This document shows, piece by piece, positions 1 through 9,862 of a stretch of 64,000 nucleotides of DNA (within the stretch, counting starts at the first letter, position 1; each line of letters begins with the position of its first letter). The stretch spans positions 558,001 through 622,000 of the forward strand of contig ML978133.1 of NCBI GenBank assembly GCA_010015805.1, read 5' to 3'. Both the position numbers and the translations under genes were made by a program. The DNA is from Rhizodiscina lignyota (taxonomy: Eukaryota; Ascomycota; Dothideomycetes; Aulographales; Rhizodiscinaceae). Below the pieces are notes generated by a model that was given only the letters and a program-made list of their open reading frames with translations, had not been told where the DNA came from and did not search any database.

Positions 1-405
1 ACACGCGTATCCGCCAAGATCTCGAACTGAAGTGAAGCCGGACATGATGATATCGTGGAGAGACCTAGCTAGCCGTGCGCCCATCGTAGCAGGATGAGCC
101 ATGAGCATGCCGGCGAATTGGAAGTCCTTCGCACCCATCAGGTGGATGTGGCAATCCCAGAGGCCTGGCATGAGCACTGGTACTGAAATTGATGGGAGGT
201 CCTTGAAAGCGTCCGATAAGGAGGATTTGGTCGTTATATCGGCGATTTTATTATCCTTGACCACGACAGAGACATCTTCCATCGGATCGCCTCTGCCAGG
301 AATTAGGAGGTCGGCGTGAATGACGAAAGATTCCTCGTCATCGTCAACCGAATCGTCTTGGAACTTGTCAACCATTACGAAGTCTTCTTCTTTACAGGAG
401 GCCAT
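1..405 (-). CDS. Amidohydrolase family protein, N-terminal part (truncated by window edge)
   Basis: The reading frame starts at the ATG at 405-403 and stays open to base 1, giving the first 135 residues. A short acidic leader (about residues 1-30) precedes the usual N-terminal beta strands of the amidohydrolase fold. These lead into MPGLWDCHIHLMG, which carries the HxH metal-binding pair. Further on, GFTSVRDLGG matches the imidazolonepropionase/prolidase-like branch, whose members hydrolyse cyclic amides or peptides with one or two metal ions. The substrate cannot be told from this fragment, and the remaining metal ligands (Lys, His, His, Asp) lie outside the window. Neither a signal peptide nor a membrane segment is visible, so it is probably cytosolic. 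An 11-bp tandem repeat lies about 50 bp upstream of the start. Confidence 0.8.
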   Translation of the reverse strand, partial: MASCKEEDFVMVDKFQDDSVDDDEESFVIHADLLIPGRGDPMEDVSVVVKDNKIADITTKSSLSDAFKDLPSISVPVLMPGLWDCHIHLMGAKDFQFAGMLMAHPATMGARLARSLHDIIMSGFTSVRDLGGYAC

Positions 406-452
406 TGTCCTCCTTCCTCACTTGTTCTGATGAGCGGAGACAGTGAATTGAG

Positions 453-496
453 AAAGGAAGAATAAAGGAAGAATAAAGGAAGAATAAAGGAAGAAC
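453..496. repeat. Short tandem repeat, 11-bp unit x 4
   Basis: Four head-to-tail copies of AAAGGAAGAAT occupy this stretch, and the last copy ends in C instead of T. It lies 48 bp upstream of the amidohydrolase start codon, so in that gene's promoter or 5' leader. On the gene's own strand it reads as a pyrimidine-rich ATTCTTCCTTT array. Confidence 0.9.
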
Positions 497-1288
497 TAGG
501 CGAAAGTATCTCCGTCGCGAAGTACCCAGTTTCAAGCACTCGGGGTCAGGTCAGAGCGTAAGGCTGAAGGCGGAGATTAAGAACGACATTTCACTGGACG
601 TCTCCAGGGACTTGTAGTTAAATACTCGCCTTATCGGACTCGCAGTCGATGTGGATCCATTTACAATCACAATTGGAGCCCGCATGTTGCATACTCCCAG
701 TGTCAAGGTTACGCAGGTACATCTACGCACCTGCCACATGGGTCGATGGTTTGTCTGTCAGAGTGTGTGATACAAAGCGCGGAGCAATCGCGGATACCGG
801 AACGTCAACGCAGGCGATCAGTATCGTATACCTATGCAGGGCATGATGAACGAATCATAGGACGGGCGACAGGACCGGGGAGAATTTGGAAACATAGCAC
901 ATTCCCACACGTGATATCGTCTTTTCTTAAGACCGTATTCACGATCTCGCCTCCATCGGAGTTTTCGACGCATATTTCTTTTTGAGCCCTGCCTTTGCCC
1001 CAGAGGGTCCTCCCCCAGAAGCCCTTGGAGAGCCCGACATCCGCGTTGCCACCGCTGCAGGGCCCACTCACGTGACTCGATCATCGGCGTCTCTTCTCCG
1101 CTCTCAACGGCTCGAGTCCCAGAAAGCATCATTTATCGCCATGCGACCAATTCTATCCCCTGCGCGTTGTCACCCTTGATCTACTTGCCACGATATTGCT
1201 CTGCTTAATAGATTCGCTCTGTTCAATTGTCTCTCCTAGATCATATGTTTCCCCATATCGCGTCATCTCCCCGCAATCATCTTCCAAG
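497..1288. other. Intergenic region between amidohydrolase and GID4
   Basis: This is the shared upstream region of two divergent genes. Several overlapping frames of 60-100 codons are open on both strands, but none shows a recognisable domain or splice logic. The frame of GID4 exon 1 is open back to an ATG at 1196, so a longer GID4 N-terminus is possible. Confidence 0.5.
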
Positions 1289-2440
1289 ATGCCAACGCCA
1301 AATGCTGCAGTCGTCTCTCTTCCTGCGCCAATAAACATCTCATCACCGCGGCAGACATGTCCTCCAGACCAAGAGCGGATAGTGGACAGAATCATTGAGT
1401 TGGAAAATGGTTCGGAAAGCTCAGGTGCTTCTCCAAGAAGCGTCGAGTCAGAAGCTCAGTCACGTTCGACACCTGCGACAACAATGAGCGACGGAAGCGA
1501 AGCAGGTATTACTCAAGGGAAGGAGCGCATTGGCGAGGAGCTTGCGCCGCTACGCGACACGCCGAGTCCGATGAGCGCATTAGAAGAAACGTCGTCGGAT
1601 ATTGACGTTCGATCCGCGCAGTCCCAAACTACAATGGATGGAATGGCGCTCTATCCCGATGGTATTATTGGATCGCCATACCCGAAGACGAGAGTATGTA
1701 TGTCCGATTCTTGCGCGACGGATTATAATTGACTGGGCTCCAAAACAATAGTTCTTACCCAATTCCACATCATCCTTCCTTCGGCCCGGGAGCAGATTTA
1801 CAGGCACGCAACAGTCAGACCACCAAGTCTATGAGGTCCAAGTAGACTTGAAACATGTTGATATGGATAATTCATTCCTCTGCGGCTATCTGCGGATCCA
1901 GGGTAAGCATGGTGATCGTCTGATCCGCGACCAGACCAGAAGCTAATCAGAGGACATCAATAGGGCTCACTGACGACCACCCTACTCTCACCACATACTT
2001 TGAAGGCGAGATCATCGGCTCGAAATACGTATTCCAAACCAAACATCCTGAATGGGGCTCAAATGAGAAGATTGATATGGAACACTGGGGCCGCTTCCCT
2101 GCGTGGAGGCCGCTGGCAAAAGCTGCAAAGAGCCCCAATTTCACATACAAGAACTATGCCCAACGAGAGAACATCTTTATGCGGTGGAAGGAGTACTTCC
2201 TTGTACCCAATCACCGAGTCCGGACGATCTCAGGAGCCAGCTTCGAGGGGTTCTACTACATCTGCTTCAACCAGGTGACTGGGAAAGTCAGCGGGACTTA
2301 TTTCCACGCGAAGAGCGAAAAGTACGTCATATCAAATCTGCTCATATACTGGGACATCACTGACGATCCGTAGATACCAACAACTAGAGCTCGAGCACGT
2401 GCCAGATCATGGCTGCATGGGCGCATTTGAGTTTCGATGA
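1289..2440 (+). CDS. GID4: GID/CTLH E3 ubiquitin ligase substrate receptor Gid4/Vid24
   Basis: Exons 1289-1693, 1752-1902, 1964-2321 and 2374-2440 give 326 residues. Gid4 is the substrate receptor of the GID ubiquitin ligase. It binds N-terminal proline degrons on gluconeogenic enzymes when glucose returns. The first ~135 residues are Ser/Pro/Glu-rich and poorly conserved. The Vid24 domain follows: SFLRPGSRFTGTQQ, then [37 protein letters not shown] and DMEHWGRFPAW, ending in KYQQLELEHVPDHG. The first three introns of the model all fall inside or just before this conserved block, and joining them restores the family signature, which supports the model. The start at 1289 is chosen because the residues after it are typical of fungal N-termini; an in-frame ATG at 1196 is the alternative. 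Confidence 0.93.
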
Positions 2441-3500
2441 GTGACCGACGAGTGACGAATTGGTGTTAGGATACCATGGGAATCTTGTGAGAATTCTTAT
2501 ACACGCAGCGGGTTTTGGGTCACTTTGATGTCTTCGACAGCGCTTCTATCATTTGCCGGCGCAACGGTACGCCGGCCCGGCTTGTGAAACTGTAGATTTA
2601 TTCGTAAAAGAAAATACCGTCGCCGGCTGTTCGGCGTAGATTGATTCCAAGCAGTCTTATTAATTATATCTTAACTCAACCGACGACGTCTCGTTTGGAG
2701 CGAATGGGTCTAGATGGCGTAGAATTTCTGACATCTCGAGCGACTTTCAGATATACCAAAGGACAAGAAGTAAGTGTCCATCTACGTCGGCCTGAAGTGT
2801 ACTTACGTAGAAATAACGCCAGCAAGAATGAAGTACAGGCCATTGTCATTCACACACGATCTCCCTAGGCGTCCTATAAAGAGGACCGAGGACATCCCGT
2901 GGCAGTTCAACAGTCGAAGACTCCGGGGAGTCGGTGTCTAAAGGGAAAATAAAACAAGGCGACTTGGACATGATGAGGCTGGCAGCAACAGAGCATATAC
3001 TGCAAGCAGTCAGAAGGGCGGCTGAAGTTAATGGCATGAACCTGAAGACTTTGTGTCTGATGACATTAGAAGAGGCGATGGAGACGCTTCTCTAGCAGAC
3101 ATGGCCATTGACCCAGCGTTGTCACTGGAAGTAGAGAGGTGTATGAGCACTTGTACTCGCAGGATAGCTTGACTGTGGCTAGACAAGCAAGAGAGTGATA
3201 AAAGAGTTCGCCGTAGCATTCAAGACACTAGACAGCGCCAGTGTATAGCCTCTATGAATAACACGGGATACAAGTTTTTCCATAGTTTGCTACTATTTAG
3301 TACATTCCAGAGCATATATAACTGAGCTTTCAGAAGTAGTGTCAATTATCGCGAGGTGTAAGGGCTCTAAACTTTTATTAAGGTGTTACAGCCTGGCTGG
3401 CAACCAGCTATTTTGTCACCCGTGAGCCACAAAAGTTCTCGACCACACCTCACCTACTGCGCTCTCGTCAACCCAACTTCACATTACAATTTCACCCACA
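2441..3500. other. Unassigned region before TRM8
   Basis: No gene can be supported. Fragments look protein-like: a plus-strand frame around 2965-3095 includes MMRLAATEHILQAVRRA, and there are two 63-codon minus-strand frames at 2846-3219. All are short, with stops around them and no domain I recognise. It may be an old degraded gene or mobile-element remnant plus the TRM8 promoter. The last 100 bp before TRM8 are C-rich leader sequence. Confidence 0.4.
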
Positions 3501-4554
3501 ATGAAAGGACCGCCCAAGAAGAAGCAGAAACGTGAAGATTACAGAAGCGCTCGCGTTGATGGCGAAAATGACACTAGTCTACCAAGTAAAAAATTCTACC
3601 GACAACGCGCGCACGCGAACCCTTTTGCGGATAAAGACTTGAATTAGTATGCTCACTTCTCAATATTCTAAACACTATTATGAGCCTAAGCATTTCTGAC
3701 AACCACTTCAAGTCCAACATGCCCGAAGGAGATGAATTGGGGTGCCTTGTACCCTTTCTACGCGGAAAGCACCAATGAAGACTACAATAACGACACTGAA
3801 AGAGCTGGGAAAGATCCTGATTCTACTCAACAGCAGATAAGGAAGAATGTCGAGGTTGCAGATATTGGGTGCGGCTTTGGTGGCTTGCTTTTCGGTCTCG
3901 CACCAGTTCTCCCGGATACACTAATCGTTGGTATATATTCACTTGCGGCTTCTATTTGGGCATACCTGCGAATGAGAAACTGACGAGGGTACAGGCATGG
4001 AAATCCGCACATCAGTCGCTGAGTTCGTACAAGAGAAGATCAAGGCCATGCGCTCTCAGGCCTCCAGCAGCCAGCAGGCGAGCACTTCAGAGGAGAAGCC
4101 CGACTCCAATGTAACTCCAACATACCAGAACATTGCCTGTCTTCGTGCCAATACTATGAAGTTCCTGCCAAACTTCTTCACTAAATCTCAACTGCACTCC
4201 ATCTTCCTCTGCTTCCCAGATCCGCACTTCAAGGCGCGGAAGCACAAGGCACGCATCGTGTCCACCCAGTTAAACTCGGAGTATGCGTACGCCCTGCGGC
4301 CGGGAGGCATCGTGTATACCATCACCGACGTTGAAGATTTGCATCAGTGGATGGTTGCGCATTTCGATGGGCATGAAAGCTTCGTCCGCGTGCAAGAGGA
4401 CGACATGGAGGAAAGGGAGAAGATGTGTGTGAAGGTAATGAGTGAGGAGACAGAAGAGGGGAAGAAGGTTGAGCGAAACGGTGGTTTGAAGTTGGTGGCA
4501 TGCTTTAGGAGGCTGGAGGATCCCCCATGGCCAGGTGAGGAAGCGGGAACATGA
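3501..4554 (+). CDS. TRM8: tRNA (guanine-N7-)-methyltransferase catalytic subunit
   Basis: Exons 3501-3646, 3713-3930 and 3995-4554 encode 307 residues. Trm8, with its WD-repeat partner Trm82, makes m7G46 in the variable loop of many tRNAs. Visible landmarks in order are: the basic N-terminus MKGPPKKKQKRE; KFYRQRAHANPFADKDLNYP, which is rebuilt across intron 1; ADIGCGFGGLLF, the SAM-binding glycine motif near residues 98-109; VGMEIRTSVAEFVQ, rebuilt across intron 2; LRANTMKFLPNFF; and FLCFPDPHFK, the family's catalytic-site motif. The length is close to that of fungal homologues. The gene is convergent with RRP1, with only 59 bp between the two stop codons, so their 3' UTRs probably overlap. 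Confidence 0.95.
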
Positions 4555-4613
4555 TCATAGCATACAGAAACGAAGTTCCTTTTAGATCATGACAGACATT
4601 ATCATGCTGGGTA

Positions 4614-5509
4614 TCAATCCTCTATGCCTCCCCATTCATCGTCATCATCTGCCATGTCTTCAGTGCTATTGCCCAATGGCTCCTGTCCTCTCCACTTTCT
4701 GACCCGTTCATCGTCCAACGCGTCCTTCGCCCTCTCGCGAACTACCTTGTTCGGGCTCTCCTTGCGTATTTTCTCAAGAGGCTTAACCAGCGACTCGATT
4801 GGTACGTCTTCACTCTCGCCAGCTCCGACCTTCTCTAGTTCGTCTGCGTATATATCAAAGACGTGAAATCTGATGCCGTTTGGGATCTTGTTATCTGTCG
4901 GATTCAAAGGTGTCGATTCAAGAACCGCCATGTAAGCATCTATTGAAGCTGTGTTTGACCACTTGTGTCGCGAGAGGTACAAGAAGGACGCGTGTAGGTA
5001 TTGCCGGACGAGGTATAAGAATTTGTCCATCCTGTTCATCATCCTTAGCTCCAGCCATAGCATTGATAGCGTGTGAGGTGAAACATACCGCAACGCATCG
5101 ATCCCAACCCATTCCCGCGCCATTGTCTTCCAGAATGCATCGAGAAAAGGTATTACGACGTTAGGCCGGACTTCGTCGACGAGGCTTGCGAGGTCTCGCG
5201 CAAGCTGTTGTTGGGTCCTAGCCCGGTCGGACATCCACATGCCTGGGAAGCCGTGAGCATCTACAACGATGATCAAGTATGAGAGAAGATAGGCCTACAG
5301 TAAAAGAGGCCTTTCCATAACTTTAGCAGCTCCAGTTCATCGAATGAGGACCGACTGCGGAGGTATACACGGAGGCTCTCCACGGCCTTGTCTCTGATTT
5401 TGCGATCTGGTGTCGTCAGCGCGCGGAATCCGGCATATAGAGGAGTTTGTCACTGACCACTGGAAGCAAGCTGCTTTATGAAAGCACTGTTTTGCGTATC
5501 TGAAGCCAT
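4614..5509 (-). CDS. RRP1: Nucleolar rRNA-processing protein Rrp1/Nop52 family
   Basis: Exons on the minus strand are 5509-5458, 5406-5299 and 5242-4614, giving 262 residues. Rrp1 acts in the nucleolus in 27S pre-rRNA processing for the large ribosomal subunit. The joined protein reads FIKQLASSDRKIRDKAVESL, then LKLWKGLFYCMWMSDRARTQ. These are the conserved Nop52 blocks and both span introns, which fixes the splice sites. The middle (WLELRMMNRMDKFLYLVRQY) continues the helical-repeat fold. The C-terminus is charged, with an Asp/Glu-rich end. A longer open frame starting at 5276 reads through intron 2 and is not the real exon. Confidence 0.94.
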
Positions 5510-6188
5510 TGTACGGTCCGGCGCAGTTGTGTGCACTCTTGATGTGAAAAAAGTAGCAGATGTTCGAGAAAAGTTTATCGATAAGAGGCCCACGATGATT
5601 GGTCAAAAAGGTGGCTTCTCTTTGGCGGGGCTTCTTCCTACCTCAACACAGTTCCGCCCTCTACGGAGTAGAATCGGGCAATATTGAAATTATGATCGAA
5701 AGAATGTAGAGATCTCTTTTATTGCCTTTAAAGACGTTTATAGCTGTATAAAAGTGTTACTAGCCTTTTTAAGCGGTATATAAAGTGTTACTATAAGTAG
5801 TAGGACGGGTACGTACGTAGGTATATAATAGCTACACTTAGGTACCCGATGTACCGAGCGTTAGGAACGTAAGTATAAAACTTTAAGGGGTTTTCTTACT
5901 TTAACCTTAAAATGTAAAATAATTATATTTACTAGCATTTTTTATACTTAACAACATCTCTATTACCTTTTAAAGACTTGCCTATAATAGTAGTGTTCAC
6001 GTGGGGTGATTACGTAATCTAGGGTATATAAAGGTTTAAAAGCCCTTTAAACTATTAGATAACTCTTTAATACAAACTTAAACCTCGCTTACCCCTCTAA
6101 ATCTTTGAATTACGCTCCTAAACGACTAGAAATTAATTCTCTAGTCGATTTCCCGCGAGTTTGGATCGTGACCTCATTAAGCCCTCGC
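5510..6188. other. AT-rich, RIP-like block between RRP1 and the H3K9 methyltransferase
   Basis: From about 5690 to 6110 the base composition changes sharply. The sequence is dominated by TA steps and T/A runs, with few CA or TG steps, unlike the flanking genes. This is the expected signature of repeat-induced point mutation on an old repeat. No coding remnant is readable. A motif of the form TATAAA(A)GTGTTACTA occurs twice near 5750-5795, and a perfect 12-bp palindrome lies at 6008-6019. The block reaches to within ~80 bp of the proposed methyltransferase start. Confidence 0.65.
6008..6019. repeat. Perfect 12-bp palindrome GATTACGTAATC
   Basis: The 12 bases read identically on both strands and lie within the AT-rich block, directly after CACGTGGGGT. 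It could be a terminal part of a decayed small repeat or a binding site for a dimeric factor. Nothing in the sequence decides between these. Confidence 0.6.
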
Positions 6189-7885
6189 ATGTCCGTGTTA
6201 GTGGTCCCACCCATGTTTGGGCCGGCCACCATACCGCCTGCACAAGTGAGTCACCGCTGCTTAAGTGCATGTGTTAGCGATAAATTGATAGACTAAAATA
6301 CTTATATGTAATAGGTGCAGCAAGTGGTAGCTAATCGCGTTGACAATCTTGGGGTACGTACATTCCTCTAACACTCTGGTTCTTCACGCGTCTGACGCGT
6401 CTTCTAGCGCGAACAATACCTCGTTGAATGGCGTGGCGATTACAAGGCTGGCGCAACGCCATTTTCATGGCACACGGTTCATGAGCTGGCTCATTGTCTT
6501 TACCTCATTCAAGAGTATCTTGAGAGAAGGTAGGTACTTAGAAGTCGACGTGAGTATTATATCGCTAACTTGTTAATAGAGGCCGTATCTCTCGGAAACG
6601 CAAGTTTGGGGAAGAATATGAAGAACCACTACGCGTCTCTCCCACCACTGAGTGGCGGATGAGAGAAAAGAGTCGATCCTCATCTGTGATGAGTTCGGGG
6701 TCGGATTCATCTCGGTCTCTCCCTCCCTACATTTTCAACACTGATGAAGTCGACGCGTATAATGGCATCGTCTACAAGGACAATGAGAGCATCCTCATTC
6801 GACCTTCGGATGACCCAGAAGTAACCCAGATCGACTCAATGCGTGTCCCAACACCTGCTATGAACTCAACGTCGAGGTCTTCGCGAACCAGATCTGCGCG
6901 AGAACGGATTAGGTCTGAGTTCGTCAAGCGGTTAAATGATCTCCCTGGCGCGCCCGTGTCCCTCATCAATATAAGGGACGAGACAACTCCATCGCTCCGC
7001 TTCACTTTCGTCAATGAATCGGTTTTGCGCAAAGGCGTCGAAAGACTGGACTCTGAGTTCGTCGCAGGGTGCAGCAAATGCCGTCCCGATATGGGCCAAG
7101 GTATCGGTTGCGAGTATACGAAAATCTGCGAATGCCTTGAATATGCCGATGTAGATGTCGGCCGTTTGGACGAAGCGCAGAGGAAGATTTTCGATCCCAC
7201 AGGAGACACATCAGGCCTACCAAAGCGGTTCCCGTACGCAAGTTCAGGCCATCGGCAAGGCTGCTTGGTAGACTTCTACCTTGACCGTCGGGCCCCCATT
7301 TACGAGTGCAATCGCCAATGTAAATGCGGACCGAAGTGCAAGAATAGGTGTGTCCAGCATGGCAGGAAGGTCAAGCTGGAAATCTTCAAGACAAAGGACC
7401 GTGGGTGGGGTTTAAGAGCTAGAGAGGCATTAAGAAAGGGCGAATTTCTTGATACCTACCGAGGGGAAATCATCACAGATGAAGAGGCCACGAGGCGCGA
7501 AGAAGAAGCCAAGACGAGCAAAGAGTCGTACTTCTACTCTCTGGACAAGTTCGCCGATGACGACATCTTTGCAAATGAGAAGCCGTACGTCGTTGACGGT
7601 GAATTAATGGGCGGACCGACAAGATTCATCAACCATTCGTGCGAACCGAACTGCCGTCAGTACACTGTCTTATACAACAAATACGACCGGCGAGTTTACG
7701 AGCTGGCATTCTTCGCGTATCGCGATATTCGGCCGAGCGAGGAGCTGACGTTCGATTACCTGGACAAGGAGGAGGAAGACCAGGAAGCTGAAGAGCTCAC
7801 AAGCACACAACAGAGCGAAGGAGGGAAACAACAAATCGAATGCAAGTGCGGCGCGCAGAAGTGCCGCAAATGGCTTTGGATGTGA
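6189..7885 (+). CDS. KMT1: Histone H3 lysine-9 methyltransferase (SUV39/Clr4/DIM-5 type) with divergent chromodomain
   Basis: Exons 6189-6245, 6315-6353 (39 nt), 6408-6529 and 6580-7885 encode 507 residues. The enzyme methylates H3K9 and so nucleates heterochromatin; in RIP-competent fungi it also directs DNA methylation. Residues ~20-75 form a chromodomain-like unit: VVANRVDNLG, QYLVEWRGDY, FSWHTVHELAHC and LIQEYLE. Pre-SET cysteines lie at about 237-330 (CSKC, CEYTKICEC, CNRQCKCGPKCKNRC). The SET domain follows, with RGWGLRA, FINHSCEPNC at about 422-431 and EELTFDY at about 460-466. The post-SET CKCGAQKC motif closes the protein. The first three exons are inferred from GT-AG sites and frame. 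The frame is also open from an ATG at 6105, so the start is uncertain. Confidence 0.92.
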
Positions 7886-9862
7886 GAAGACTATGGCATT
7901 TAGGGGTCTAGCTAGAGTATGCATCACGGTATGCACGGGCTGGAGATGAACTACAATGATGCTCAGGGTGATTTGTATCTCGAGCACAACCGATAAGGGA
8001 ATTGAATTTCATAGCTGTGAAAAAGCTTGGGTTTCCCAAGAAAAATACATAGTGCGCCTTCGCCTTACAAGTCCATCCCACCAACGGTAAGGCATCCTGC
8101 GAATTGCCATTAGGCGAAATCGGCCCTCCAGGGAGGGCTGCATTGAAGAGCTTTTGTTTCGATGCTGTACATAGAAATGTTTCCTGTAGGCGCCCTCTTC
8201 CCTGCCTTCTCCGGTGAAGGTGGGTTTGAAAGGGCCGCTTTGGCGCTTTGTGCGTAGCACCGCCCGGCTGGAAAGCAGGAATACAGCGTCGTGTTCGATC
8301 TGAGCGGAGAATACTAACACTATCAGAGAGCATGTGAACTGATTATTCGTGGGACGCGGGCGCAGCGGGCTGGCGCCAAAGTGGATGCATTGTATGGGTA
8401 TTGCAGCAAAAGCAGCATGCCCTCAGCGGATACCTTGAGGGACGAGATACGAAGTGCAGCGTCGGAGAATGAGAGCGGACTCTGGTCTTGGGCCTGCGGT
8501 GCCATCCTTGCGATTGATTACGAAATGCTCCAGATAGCAGGCTGGCTGTTAGACGAGGACAGAGGGGTGATGAAGAACGAGATTTTCTCGGATGGCCGGC
8601 GATGCAATTGGGCGCTTGCCAACCGGAGCACCACTGCTTTTCCTTAGGTAGTGCTCCGTCAGTGTGAGCCTAAATGCTGGCCTGCCAGATTGCTTGCTGC
8701 TAGGCCTGGAAAATATTCGGGCCAGGACCGGAGCGCCCGCCCGCGTGAGAGCTTTCAGCAGCAGAAACAGCCGTTTTGCTCCCGGCGAACAAATTTGAGC
8801 GGCACACCTCTCAAACTTCTTTAGGTTGTCCACGCTTGCCCACACCACTTCCACAACCCACCGTTCGCCGACAACACGAAGTACTCCCAGCTTCGGGGCT
8901 TTCTGTGAGCTTCTCGCAGCTCATCTACAGTCAGCTCTGACGCTGCCTTGCTGAGCGCAGCCACCCAAACCTTCTCTCCGACCCGCGCTTCGCTGGCTGC
9001 CTTCCTCCGACCTCTACCGCACAGTAAATTATCACTCCTCACCACCTTGCCTCTTGGGCATACAGCCTCGCCCGTCTCTGGCCTCACAACTCTTTCCAAG
9101 GTCAGTACAGTATCTATCGTGTCTCTCTCACGCAGTCCGGGGCTTGCAGCGCTGCGCACATAGGATGCCAGCGGAACACGAAACGCGCATTGAAGCTGCG
9201 TTTGCGAATCGTCCGGCCTCTCAAGGCACACTGCTCTTCTAGCGGAATTACGCATTTTTTTCAGAATCAAGCTCGAGTCCATATCGCTGTGTGGCTTTCG
9301 TGTCTTTCTCGGCACACGAATTTGGTCGCTCCGACGATTGCTACCTTCAATTCTGCACCCAGTCACCCGACACGGTTGTTACGCGATACTACACACATGC
9401 AAAGCTCATTGTGCTACAATTTTCAAGATCAAATCAGCTGACGCTGTTCGTACAAACAGACACTCCAAAGAGTGACACAGGCCCAACGAGCATATCTGAC
9501 GCCCAAGGCCACACATCCTACTTGTCCAACAACGCATCACACATTAACACACCAACGCATCGTCGCGGCGCGCACTTAAATTCGAGATCCTCGTGTGGCT
9601 GTTCCTCCCTCACCGAATCAACTCTATAAAAGTCAACCTATACAGCACAGAGCTGGAGAAGCTTGTGTATGAGAGCGTGCCAGTGACGCTCTTTGGTGCG
9701 CGACGATCCGGTGCGGAGAGGGTGGGAGCTGCACCTCTCCGGACACTGAAAACGAGCTTTGTGTGGTGCAGAAAGAGTGTCGTGTAGGGCTGAGAGCCGT
9801 ACGAGCACCGCTTACGAGACACCTTGCAGGATCGATCAGATCTCAGAGTTATAATCGGCACA
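7886..9862. other. Long intergenic region and probable LARP1 leader
   Basis: About 2 kb lies between the methyltransferase stop and the LARP1 start. Open frames up to 181 codons exist on the minus strand (8821-9366) but show low-complexity composition and no domain. The last ~800 bp are rich in C and T with many short upstream frames, which fits a long 5' leader for the LARP1 gene. No other feature seen. Confidence 0.4.

Noticed and set aside
5276-5300. RRP1 starting at the ATG near 5276
   Set aside because: This reads through intron 2 and loses the conserved N-terminal Nop52 blocks that splicing restores.
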